Below, piece after piece: positions 56,240-64,000 of a DNA stretch of 64,000 bases (its first letter is position 1; each line of letters opens with the position of its first letter). The DNA is taken from NCBI GenBank assembly GCA_003415625.1, contig PYIU01000003.1:3472001-3536000 (forward strand), given 5' to 3'. Position numbers and translations under genes: made by a program. The notes beneath the pieces are model-generated. The model was given only the letters and a program-made list of their open reading frames with translations. It was not told the origin of the DNA and did no database searches. Source of the stretch: Aquanectria penicillioides. Lineage: Eukaryota; Ascomycota; Sordariomycetes; Hypocreales; Nectriaceae.

Positions 56240-57277
56240 ATGAGGGCCTCTAGTCTTGTCGTCATCGCCGCGGCGGCCGTTGCCAACGCTGGTCACTCTG
56301 GGTACATCGAGAAGGATGGAAAGTACATCTGCGAGAAGCCAAACGCCAGCTACTGTCTTGGAGGTGATATCATCCTAAGATGTGACGAGAACGGCCATGG
56401 TACGCCTGGACGATGCTCGGCTAACCTTGCGGGATATCCTCCGCTTGGCGGAGCTGCCAGCTGTTACGAGAAGCCTGGGACTTATGGCGTCGCCGCCTGT
56501 GAGAAGAACGTGAGTAATTATTCTTCTTGACAGGCAGAAAGTTTGTTTGGTATGCTAACTTGAACCAAAGTGCATTGTCTATTACTCTGGAGCGCCTTAC
56601 ACTCTCCCGGCTGAGCTGTGCCACCCAAGCTACACCAGTACCACCACTTTCTCGACCATCTACACACATCCTCCCCTCAAACCACCGCGACAGCACACGG
56701 AAACTCTACTAGCCCAGGAGGCCCTGGGCACACCGGTAAGCCCGGTGAGCCCGGTGAGCCCGGTGAGCCCGGCGAGCCTGGCAAACCTGGACGGCCCGGC
56801 AACTCCACTGAACCCACGGGCTACACCACCAAGTGTGCTACCTACGTTTACCCCAACCCTACTCATCCCGGAGAGTCTGTGACGAAGACCATTACCTACA
56901 CATCACCACTATACCCCCCTGCTACCACCAAGACTCATTCTCCCCACAACCCTCCCCATAACCCTGCCGAGACCACCAGCTTCAACCCCGTTCCCTCCGC
57001 CTCCGGTTCGCCTCCACCTCCACCTGCCAACAACGGCACTTACCACCACGGTAGCCACGGAGGAAAGGGACAAAACCAACAAAGCAACAGTGGAGGTTCG
57101 AACGGCGAGCAGAGCGGAGGTGAGAAGGCGTACGAATCCGGATCCGGATCCGGAACCAAGCTTCCGATCAGCCCCACTTCCACCGCCGTCCCCGAAACCA
57201 TCACCGGCGCCGCGGCCATGAACACCGTCAGCGGCATGCTTGCTCTGGTGGCTGTTGTGGCTGCTTACCTCCTCTAA
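56240..57277 (+). pseudogene. Secreted collagen-repeat protein with GPI-type tail, probable frameshift
   Basis: Exon 1 (56240-56518) encodes a signal peptide (MRASSLVVIAAAAVANAG) and a Cys-rich domain (YICEKPNASYCLGG, RCDENGHGTPGRCSAN, SCYEKPGTYGVAACEKN). The intron at 56519-56570 leads to CIVYSGAPYTLPAELCHPSY. This frame is then Ser/Thr-rich to about 56670. The rest of a convincing protein lies in another frame: SSPQTTATAHGNSTSP, then a collagen-like Gly-X-Y tract (GKPGEPGEPGEPGEPGKPGRPG, encoded near 56738-56805). A Thr/Pro/Gly stalk follows, and the tail MLALVAVVAAYLL is a GPI signal, with the stop at 57277. A single missing base near 56665-56680 would unite them into about 330 residues. 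It is probably wall-bound; adhesion is a guess by analogy with collagen-like fungal surface proteins. Confidence 0.7.
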
Positions 57278-57675
57278 ACGATTTGGCTGCGTGCATGGCT
57301 GCATATATATTATTACGCTCCTTTCCGAGATATGATAGCGAAGCATTTGGGATTTGATTTGATTTGATTTGATTTGGGATTTTTTTTGCTCTCGCGCAAG
57401 CGATCGGCGTTTGGTCATTATTAGGTGTGGCCCAAGGATCATTGGCCAGCAGATGACGGACAACCACGGATACGGAAAGGCAAGCGTCTATCTATAGATA
57501 CGCGCATTTTTATTTTAATCCTAGTTACCTAGTATATAAATCACTCCTTATAAGTCACTCCTTTTTGTCGCTCCTTACAAACAAATCATGCTCTGAACCA
57601 AAACTTGAAAGAAACGAGAAAAGAGAAAAAAGAAAAAAAAAGACGGAGTAGAAACAGGCAAAGTCGTTCATTAAT
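57278..57675. other. Intergenic region with pentamer repeat
   Basis: Shared 3' region of two convergent genes. It contains about five copies of a gattt pentamer at 57352-57376 and poly-A/T runs. No gene is supported. Confidence 0.5.
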
Positions 57676-58275
57676 TCATTCTCTCAATTCAATCAATGCT
57701 GGCCCTTCCCAAAATGCAACCAAGGGCGCCTGCTTCACCGGGTCGATAGCTCCAAGTGCCTTGCTGGCCGCAAGCTCGGCGTCTCTGTGCAACAAAAATT
57801 CGAAGACCCAAGCTTGTGGCGCAACCTTCTCGTCGCGGCAGACGTAGCTCAGATACAGCGCGTACCTGAACAGCAGCTGCCGCAGAGCGTCCTCGGCTAA
57901 CACGACGCCTCCAAGGCTCCTCTGCAGGGCGGCGACGGTCAACCGCTTCGGCTCGCCGGGGGTCGAGGGCGGGACCCACGACTCGCCGTGCACCCCGGTC
58001 CAGAGAGCCAGGAGAAAGGATTCCGTAATGGGCAGGCCCTTGGGCACGAGGCAGTGCGGGGACCAGATGGCACGTGTGCGGCGAGAGGGGTCTCGTGCTG
58101 TGGTGTTGAGGGTTCTCTGGGCGACCTGCGGGTCGACGAAGGAAGCGAGGGCTTTGAATATCCGCCTGGAGAGGATGGCGTTGAATGTGCGGGAGGCGAG
58201 GCGGGCGGGGGCGTAGCTGGACGAGGGGAGGTGATGGAGAATCTCGGTTACGAGCTCAAGCGGGAGCTTGTTCAT
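57676..58275 (-). CDS. F-box-like protein
   Basis: A single 199-residue exon starting at ATG 58275. The N-terminus, MNKLPLELVTEILHHLPSSS then LASRTFNAILSRRIFKALA, matches the F-box pattern (LPxEll..Il.hL......lR..sr.fn). F-box proteins usually recruit substrates to an SCF ubiquitin ligase through Skp1. The remaining 150 residues are helical, without WD or LRR repeats, so the substrate cannot be guessed. Such short F-box-like proteins of unknown target are frequent in filamentous fungi. Confidence 0.7.
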   Translation of the reverse strand: MNKLPLELVTEILHHLPSSSYAPARLASRTFNAILSRRIFKALASFVDPQVAQRTLNTTARDPSRRTRAIWSPHCLVPKGLPITESFLLALWTGVHGESWVPPSTPGEPKRLTVAALQRSLGGVVLAEDALRQLLFRYALYLSYVCRDEKVAPQAWVFEFLLHRDAELAASKALGAIDPVKQAPLVAFWEGPALIELRE

Positions 58276-58943
58276 TGTGACGTCTGCGTCCGCGTCCGCG
58301 TTTGCGACTTGCGTATGTGGGAGAGATGCGCTCGGAATTCGGAATTGGTTCGCCGCAAGTCGAAACTACCGAGGCCTCGGCAAACAAACTGAGTAGGATG
58401 ACTTGGCGATGGAAAGTGTTTTTTTTTTTTGAAAGGTCCAAGAGTGATTTCCCCCTCCTTTTCTGATAAGCGGGATGATGTAGGAGGTGGTAGTGCTGAT
58501 GCGGGTTTGTTGGTCGTTGGTTAATGTCGACGGATACGTATTGGTACCTACACAATCAATAATAGGTAGGAAGGCAGTGGTATCGATCAATTCATACACA
58601 GGTCACAATATGTGAGGGGAAACATGAAAGAGGATGGCATAGACGGAAATAAAACTGGGATTCCACGGGGATGCATGTCTTTATAGAAAAGTTGACTTTG
58701 TTTTCAGCCGAGCGTACTCCGTGAGATGGCAGGCTCTGATGGAGTAAGAGGTCCGGTCTGACGTGTGGTGGATTGACCTCGGACATGACTAGGTCTTACG
58801 ACGTTCGCGTGCGCATGACGCCCCAATCGCCAATCATCTATATCCCCAAATGTATGTTTTTCACACCTGACCCAGGAGGCATTTTTTTTTTTGTATATGT
58901 AGATTTCCGTCCTCCGGGCCTTGATCTCCGTGACCGGATGTTC
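58276..58943. other. Intergenic region
   Basis: Promoter of the F-box-like gene and 3' region of the HD-domain gene. No gene is supported. Confidence 0.5.
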
Positions 58944-59576
58944 TTAAATGACGTCCTCCCCTGTTTCCGCCAGCCACCACTCCTTCATGAGCCGCAACCT
59001 TGACGTCCGCTCCTTGGCCAGTCGCCTACCCTCGTCCGTCTTCATCATGCCCTCCAGGAGGAGCAGCTTCTCATCGAAGTGATCCATCGTGTCCTCCAGC
59101 GCCCGGTTCCTGGCCCCGCCAAACGCAAACGTCCGCCCGATGCCGACGGCGCCAATGGCGTCGAGCCGGTCGGCGTCCTGAACAACCGCCAGCTCCGGGT
59201 ACTGCTCGATGAGGGCGCGCACCTTGGCAGGGTCCTTAATCTCCGAGGAGTAGCTGACTCCTAGACAAATGGTCTGGACGGTATCGGCGAGCGTGCCAGG
59301 GGCCCCAAGCGAGCACAGGTATTCTGCCACCATGCGGGAGGCGTCTTGGCCTGGCTTCAGGTACTTCCTATCCCCGACGTCGTGGAGAAGGGCGCCAAGG
59401 GTGACGAGCTGTCTGTTGGTGTTGGGGGTGCGAGATTGAATGTGGAGGGAGAGACGGAGGACCCGCTTGATGTGGTTGAAGTCGTGGGAACCGTCATAGT
59501 TGGACATGTATTGCTCAATGTATGCTGTGACTTGAGCAATGAAGGCATCGTCCACAGTGAAGTCTTGGGAAGCCAT
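58944..59576 (-). CDS. HD-domain metal-dependent phosphohydrolase
   Basis: A single 210-residue exon, ATG at 59576. It carries the HD-superfamily metal ligands: NYDGSHDFNHIKRVLRLS (first His), LGALLHDVGDRKYL (His-Asp pair) and VVQDADRLDAIGAVGIGR (last Asp). The small size and the SHDxxHxxRV start match the YedJ/YpgQ-like group of HD hydrolases, which act on nucleotides or related phosphoesters. The exact substrate is unknown. The FAFGGARNRALEDTMDHF segment is typical of the group. No signal peptide, so a cytosolic place is likely. Confidence 0.9.
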   Translation of the reverse strand: MASQDFTVDDAFIAQVTAYIEQYMSNYDGSHDFNHIKRVLRLSLHIQSRTPNTNRQLVTLGALLHDVGDRKYLKPGQDASRMVAEYLCSLGAPGTLADTVQTICLGVSYSSEIKDPAKVRALIEQYPELAVVQDADRLDAIGAVGIGRTFAFGGARNRALEDTMDHFDEKLLLLEGMMKTDEGRRLAKERTSRLRLMKEWWLAETGEDVI

Positions 59577-60133
59577 GGTAGCAGCAGTCGACGGCCAGTG
59601 CTCTTTTGGATGATGAAGGTGTTTGTGTGCCCGATGATCTTGTGCAATACACGCTCTTGTTTGTTGTTGCTTTCGACAGATTGACGAAGCTAGGCTTGGC
59701 CTTTTGGTCGTGCTTTTCTATGTCTTTCCCCAGATATCGATACGGGAGTCTCACACTTATTAGCGTCACACCTGAGGATCCAAGACACATGTGCCCAGTT
59801 CAACAACTCGGCATTTCTAAGCTACTAGCCTCTCACACTAAACCTCATTGTCACCGAAATTGTAAGCCTCATTGAAATTCGGGATTTCGGCGACTTAATC
59901 AGGCAGGTCGTCAATGAACTGAGTAGAACATCGGACCTGGTGCCTATTCACGCTGCCAGTCATAATTGCAATGCGTTGCCGTGCAAAGCCCTTCCCCTCC
60001 TCTGGCTGCCCCACTGAATACCTATGAATCAGACCGCTCGGCGGTGAGAGGGAGTGCGACACAAATCGGCAAAAAAAAAGTTGCCATAAACGTAAAAAAA
60101 AACAATCGGGCCTGTGTATCACAGGTGGCGGAT
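59577..60133. other. Intergenic region
   Basis: HD-gene promoter and the stretch downstream of the tRNA. The tRNA is transcribed leftward; A runs at about 60070-60101 lie on the plus strand and so are T runs in the transcribed direction (expected for a Pol III terminator). No coding gene. Confidence 0.45.
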
Positions 60134-60205
60134 CTCTCCCGCCGGGAATTGAACCCGGGTCTCAAGCGTGACAAGCTTGCATACTGACCACTATACTACG
60201 GAAGA
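60134..60205 (-). tRNA. tRNA-Asp (anticodon GUC)
   Basis: A 72-nt cloverleaf on the minus strand without intron. The acceptor stem pairs TCTTCCG with CGGGAGA (one G-T pair), followed by discriminator G as expected for Asp. The anticodon stem CAAGC/GCTTG closes the loop TTGTCAC with anticodon GTC. The T arm is CCGGG-TTCAATT-CCCGG. The D arm region TAGTATAGTGGTCAGTA is the usual fungal tRNA-Asp A box. Confidence 0.95.
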
Positions 60206-63200
60206 TGTCAGGTGTTTAGCGCCTGAGTAGGTGGTTTGTTGGAGTGGCAGTGAACTATTGCCCCTTATGAGGGTCTTCTGGTGCGCACGTGATGGTCTGA
60301 TCCCCGCACTCGGGCCCTCAGGTGAATAGCCTCAAACGCGAATGCAACGGTGACAACTCTGTTTCTATGCCAGGACCAGGAGTCATTGTTTATGTCTTAC
60401 CTCGGCGCCTAGCTCTTCTACAGAATCATTAATTGGCGTAGTTAAGTGCGTATACTCCGGAACAGCTACCGCTCTTTGCGCTCAAAACTTGAGTTACTTT
60501 AACCGAGAATCCTTATTGTCAGCAGAGTTTCATCACAATCTTCACTTAGAGGAGATGTGCCCCGAGCTTATTGGAGCAATCCTTGAAGCCATTGTGAAAG
60601 TCTATGCTTCTAGGTCATGGCGCAAGGCACGCATGCGAACTGCGCAGGGAACGCTGGTGTTTATCACAGTACCAAGCGGTTACTATCCCCAATCCTTTGA
60701 CTCATTGGCGCATTGCTGTTTGTCAGATAGATTCCGGTTATTGGTGTGTTGCAGTCGTCGCAAACGACGAAGCCGCTCGACGCGCAAGTGTGGCTCGGTT
60801 AACGGGAATCACAAGCCTTCGTGGGGAGGAGGGGGGTTGGGTTGGGGGACCGGGCGTCATCTATGCTCTCGAAGCCTTGACTCATGGAGGTGATCAGACA
60901 ATACAGAGGAGCATGCGAGCGATATCAGCTTCCCGGCCACCACTCCACACCATGTCTCCATCCGTATCCGTACTTTTCCACTTCGAGCCCCCGCCGAAGA
61001 TCCGTCTGCTCCCCCCGCTCGGGAAGGACCAAGACGATGTAGGAATAAAGCCCGCGGACCGAAGCTCACGGAATGAGTGCGGCCCCCCTCTCAAAGGCAA
61101 AAAGTCCGCGGTGAGCGGAATAGGCCCAGGAGCACGAGCGGTGGGAAAGCAGTGCCGTGTGATTGCCCTCACATACCCGCCGAGGCTAAAAGTTATGGCA
61201 TGCATGAGGCGGAAGGACGGTGCCCATGGCCCCAGGACTAGACCCGGAGAAGAGGGCAATAATTGCCTTGATGGCGTTGATGGCGGGCAAGGGAAGAGTG
61301 GGACGGCATCAGCTATTCGGGGACACGCGGACGGGCCGCAGAAACGAAGGCCATAGTATGCATGTCTGAACATGGTTTAAACATGATTTTTACCGTATGC
61401 AGCTCTGTCAGTCTGGGCCGGGGAAGGGTCAGCCGAGCACGAGGGTCTCGGTGTGGAGAAAGTGTTTCTGCAGAAGGGCGAATTTTGCAGCCCATCAGCT
61501 CTGTTAGCTCTGTCGGGATGACCTTTGTTTCTCCTCAACGGCAAGCAATGATAGCCGTCGGAGGCAGGGGAGGCTGGTAGGGCCCTTGATAGGACGGCGG
61601 ACCTTGGGCACCTGGGATGGAAGTGGTCTGTGTTTCCGTGTTCTGTCATGGAATTGATCAGTTTGACCAGTTTGACAGGAGTAGCACACTGCCGCGTCCC
61701 TGCCCGCACATATGATGTATCACGGGCTTACATGACGTCTTTCTGGGTCTCAATTAAATTGCCTACAGCTAGCCAACGTTGGTGATTGATTGAGGGAGCC
61801 GATGGACTAACAGACAGTAGCATGAACAGCAGCACGTCAATCGATTCTGCGTGCTGATTCTGACTCGCCCGATCCCCGAATGGCCGCATGGTCATCCCGT
61901 AATGGTGCATTACGGGACGTGACGGGCGAGGCCAATGGGGAGGCTGTTGGGGAATCACCGGCATATTGAGGACAGGCGTGCATGATCCATGGCACTCTCC
62001 TAATGTTGCAGCTAGCGTGAGGAAGGTGACAGTGGGCGAATAGTCGGCAGCTGAACCAGCCCATCGCATCACGGCGATGAGGACGGGCACGGCATGGGGA
62101 TCGGGAGAGACGACGCCATTGCATGCAGCACGCAGCACGCAGCACGCAGCACGCAGCACGCAGCACGCAGCACGCAGCACGCAGCACGCAGAGTGCAGAG
62201 TGCAGAGTGCAGAGTGCAGAGTGCAGAGTGCAGAGTGCAGAGTGCAGAGTGCAGGAGGACTCAGCAGCACACAGCAGGGAGAAGAAGCAGGGAGACGCAG
62301 GCGCACCGAGACAGAGATGTAGTGGATGCAGTAGAAGATTGGCGGCCGATGGCGGGCTTGACGTCGCCTATTGGCCAGGCTGCGGGGTGATGGGGGATCC
62401 AGCCGGGCGGTGCCACAGGCCAATCAGCCGCGGGGAATAGACGCCTTGGCTGTGCGGTCCTCTGACTGGATGCGCGTTGTGCCTGGTAGCGGGTGCATGG
62501 CAAGCGGTAGCGGGTTTTTTTTTTCCAGGTGCCGGAGGACTCGTGCTGGGGCCACCCCCGCTGTGATGCCGGGGAGGCTTCTAATTTTTGCAACCTGCCC
62601 CCTCCTCGCGGCTGGGGGAGGTGGGGGCCGCGCTGCTACTCGCTGGTGCTTAACCGCCGGCCTCGTCGCCGGACGTGTGATGAACAACATCATGGCAGCC
62701 GGCGCCCACGGTCACCCACGGGCACCCACACTACAAACTCAGTGTTTCCTTGCCCGACGACTCCCATTGGCCGAGATGGCCAATATCGTGAAGAAGATTA
62801 CTGCAGCCGGTACCTTGTCCGCACACTCGCACTCCCGCCCGCATGGCCTCAGCGGAACTAGTGTCTCCCGGGACCCGTGGCAACGTCCAAGACAAGGCAA
62901 GGCGAAGGTTCCTGTACGGCAACCGCAGTGCAGTGCAGCGCACCGCACCGCAGCCCGCACCGCATTCGCATGGCTGTGGCCTAGGCTGCGTCCGCGTCGT
63001 GCTGCCTTGCCCTTTGTTTGGTGGGCACTTTTGGCCTTCTCTCCTCTACCCGCCAACGGGCCGCGATACTAGGCCGCCTCGCATATAACACCCAGGCTGC
63101 CGCCGCCCCCAAGTGCCTCTCTTTTTTTTCTCTTCTTCTTCAGCAAGCTCTCTCAACCTCAAGTCCCGTTTCTGGTTTTCCCCTTTTCCGTACTTTTTTG

Positions 63201-63517
63201 TTTTTCCTTGTTCTTCTCTAGAGCCGGTCTCTGCCTTCTAATCTTGTCTCTAATCTGCTCAGCACCAAACCTCCAAAAAAAAAAAATCCCACCACATCAA
63301 AGTTGCTGGTCAGCTTCAGAGACAAAACCCATTTACACCAAATTTTCATTTGCATTTTGCGCCTCACGCATCGTTAATACCCCTCTAATAACAGAAATCT
63401 GGGATTTCTTGCTCGTCAAACGCTCAATCAAACAAGCATTTCGGTTTTACGCACCAGTCTCTTTTTAGCAGCATCAACTTCAATTTCAAAGCCCAAAGAC
63501 TATCACTAAAAGCAAAC
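60206..63517. other. 3.3-kb gene-poor region upstream of the CBM48 gene
   Basis: No coding gene is supported. It holds the compound heptamer repeat at 62125-62250 (separate entry). The last 450 bp (about 63070-63517) are a CT-rich leader with T and A runs, probably transcribed with the CBM48 gene. Confidence 0.45.
62125..62250 (+). repeat. Compound heptamer tandem repeat, 9 + 9 units
   Basis: Nine perfect copies of GCAGCAC (62125-62187) are followed without a gap by nine perfect copies of GCAGAGT (62188-62250). The two units share GCAG and differ only in the last three bases. Because 7 is not a multiple of 3, all three frames read the same cyclic peptide, which creates spurious open frames on both strands. 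Confidence 0.95.
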
Positions 63518-64000
63518 ATGTCGGCTATCCAACTTTCTTTCTCTCTTCGCGTCTCCTCCGGCGTCAAGACCGTCCACCTTCTCGGCTCCTGGGACAACTA
63601 CGTCGGCCAGCTCCCTCTCTCCAAGGACAAGTCCTCGTCCAAGTCTGGCTCGTGGAAGGGCACCTTCCGATTCCAGAACTCAACCCTCGAGGCTGGCCAG
63701 CGATACTGGTACTACTACATTATCGACGGTTACCATGTCGCCCACAACCCCAGCGTCGACTCCACTGTCGAGCCTACCACCGGCCGAGAGCTGAACATTC
63801 TTGATGTCTCCTCAGAGTCCCACAAGTCCTCCTCCAAGTCCTCCTCCAAGTCTTCCTCCAAGTCCTCCTCCAAGTCTTCTTCCAAGTCGTCATCGTCGTC
63901 GTCCAAGTCGTCGTCCAAGTCCAGCAGCAAGAGCTCCTCGCGCCACTCCTCCAAGGATAAGCGCTCCACGCTCTCCGTCGACATCCCCAAGGGCCGCCCC
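63518..64000 (+). CDS. CBM48 (AMPK-type glycogen-binding) protein, EsdC-like, partial
   Basis: The frame starts at ATG 63518 and is still open at the window end (161 codons seen). Residues 1-95 form a glycogen-binding domain of the AMPK-beta/CBM48 type: IQLSFSLRVSSGVKTVHLLG, then GSWDNYVGQLPLSKD, GSWKGTFRFQNSTLEAGQRYWYYYIIDGYHVAHNPS and GRELNILDV. The GSWDNY and YWYYYIIDG blocks carry the aromatic residues that contact glucan. A Lys/Ser tract (KSSSKSSSKSSS repeats, from about residue 103) follows, then RHSSKDKRSTLSVDIPKGRP. Aspergillus EsdC, an early sexual-development protein, has the same N-terminal domain. The C-terminal part is outside the window, so the full architecture is unknown. Confidence 0.85.
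   Translation, partial: MSAIQLSFSLRVSSGVKTVHLLGSWDNYVGQLPLSKDKSSSKSGSWKGTFRFQNSTLEAGQRYWYYYIIDGYHVAHNPSVDSTVEPTTGRELNILDVSSESHKSSSKSSSKSSSKSSSKSSSKSSSSSSKSSSKSSSKSSSRHSSKDKRSTLSVDIPKGRP
63820..63945 (+). repeat. Lys-Ser repeat tract in the CBM48 gene
   Basis: Tandem tcctccaag-type units encode repeated KSSS. Near-identical codons suggest expansion by slippage; the antisense strand shows an artefactual Asp/Glu/Leu frame. Confidence 0.75.

Noticed and set aside
62125..62250. CRISPR-like array
   Set aside because: The units are contiguous heptamers without spacers, and the genome is fungal.
62123..62440. Open frames over the heptamer array
   Set aside because: A 7-bp unit without stops is open in all frames; the peptides are cyclic repeats, not a protein.
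63730..63990. Asp/Glu/Leu-rich minus-strand frame
   Set aside because: Antisense shadow of the KSSS repeats in the CBM48 gene.

Overview
This is nuclear DNA of a filamentous ascomycete (Pezizomycotina), most likely a sordariomycete of hypocrealean type. The evidence is the many short introns (45-65 nt, GT...AG, often with a CTAAC-like branch site), fungal-specific families (KEX1, DRE2, MED1, a SUR7/PalI-like protein, GPI-anchored wall proteins) and long CT-rich leaders. The order-level placement is inferred from protein resemblance only. There is no bacterial, viral or transposon gene that I can support.

Layout. 0.5-6.9 kb: an ORMDL sphingolipid regulator, a large His/Cys-rich GPI-type wall protein, a class I O-methyltransferase and a SUR7/PalI-like membrane protein. 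7.7-11 kb: a conserved-looking protein of unknown role (one frameshift) head-to-head with Mediator subunit 1. 11.5-14 kb: a GPI-anchored GH16 beta-glucanase with a long Ser/Thr stalk. 17.4-21.3 kb: a small Cys-rich protein, mitochondrial methionyl-tRNA formyltransferase and an SFM1-type SPOUT methyltransferase. 22.4-25.8 kb: KEX1 and DRE2, tail to tail. 28.1-31.6 kb: a ten-zinc-knuckle protein with a stop at codon 4, and a GST-like protein. 35.6-40.4 kb: an Atf1/AtfA-type bZIP gene with about nine single-base indels and a Dsn1/Mis13 kinetochore gene with two. 41.1-46.6 kb: a dense housekeeping block (SDHAF2/Sdh5, cytosolic Trp-tRNA synthetase, Erv25 p24 protein, U1 snRNP C). 47.1-50.5 kb: a long disordered protein. 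56.2-59.6 kb: a secreted collagen-repeat protein, an F-box-like protein and an HD-domain hydrolase. 60.1 kb: tRNA-Asp(GUC). 63.5 kb to the edge: a CBM48/EsdC-like protein, cut by the window end.

The genes do not form one pathway. Loose themes are cell surface and secretion (wall protein, GH16, KEX1, Erv25, collagen-repeat protein, SUR7-like), mitochondrial function (formyltransferase, SDHAF2, DRE2), and gene expression (MED1, U1C, tRNA synthetase, bZIP, zinc knuckles). I see no secondary-metabolite cluster.

The most notable signals are the concentration of reading-frame damage at 28-40.5 kb (heaviest in the bZIP gene), a collagen-like Gly-X-Y tract in a secreted protein, a His/Cys-rich wall protein, 6-, 10- and 18-nt micro-exons, a perfect compound 9+9 heptamer repeat, and several gene-poor stretches of 3-6 kb. 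Many frame breaks lie in or beside homopolymers, so residual assembly error is the first explanation to exclude.
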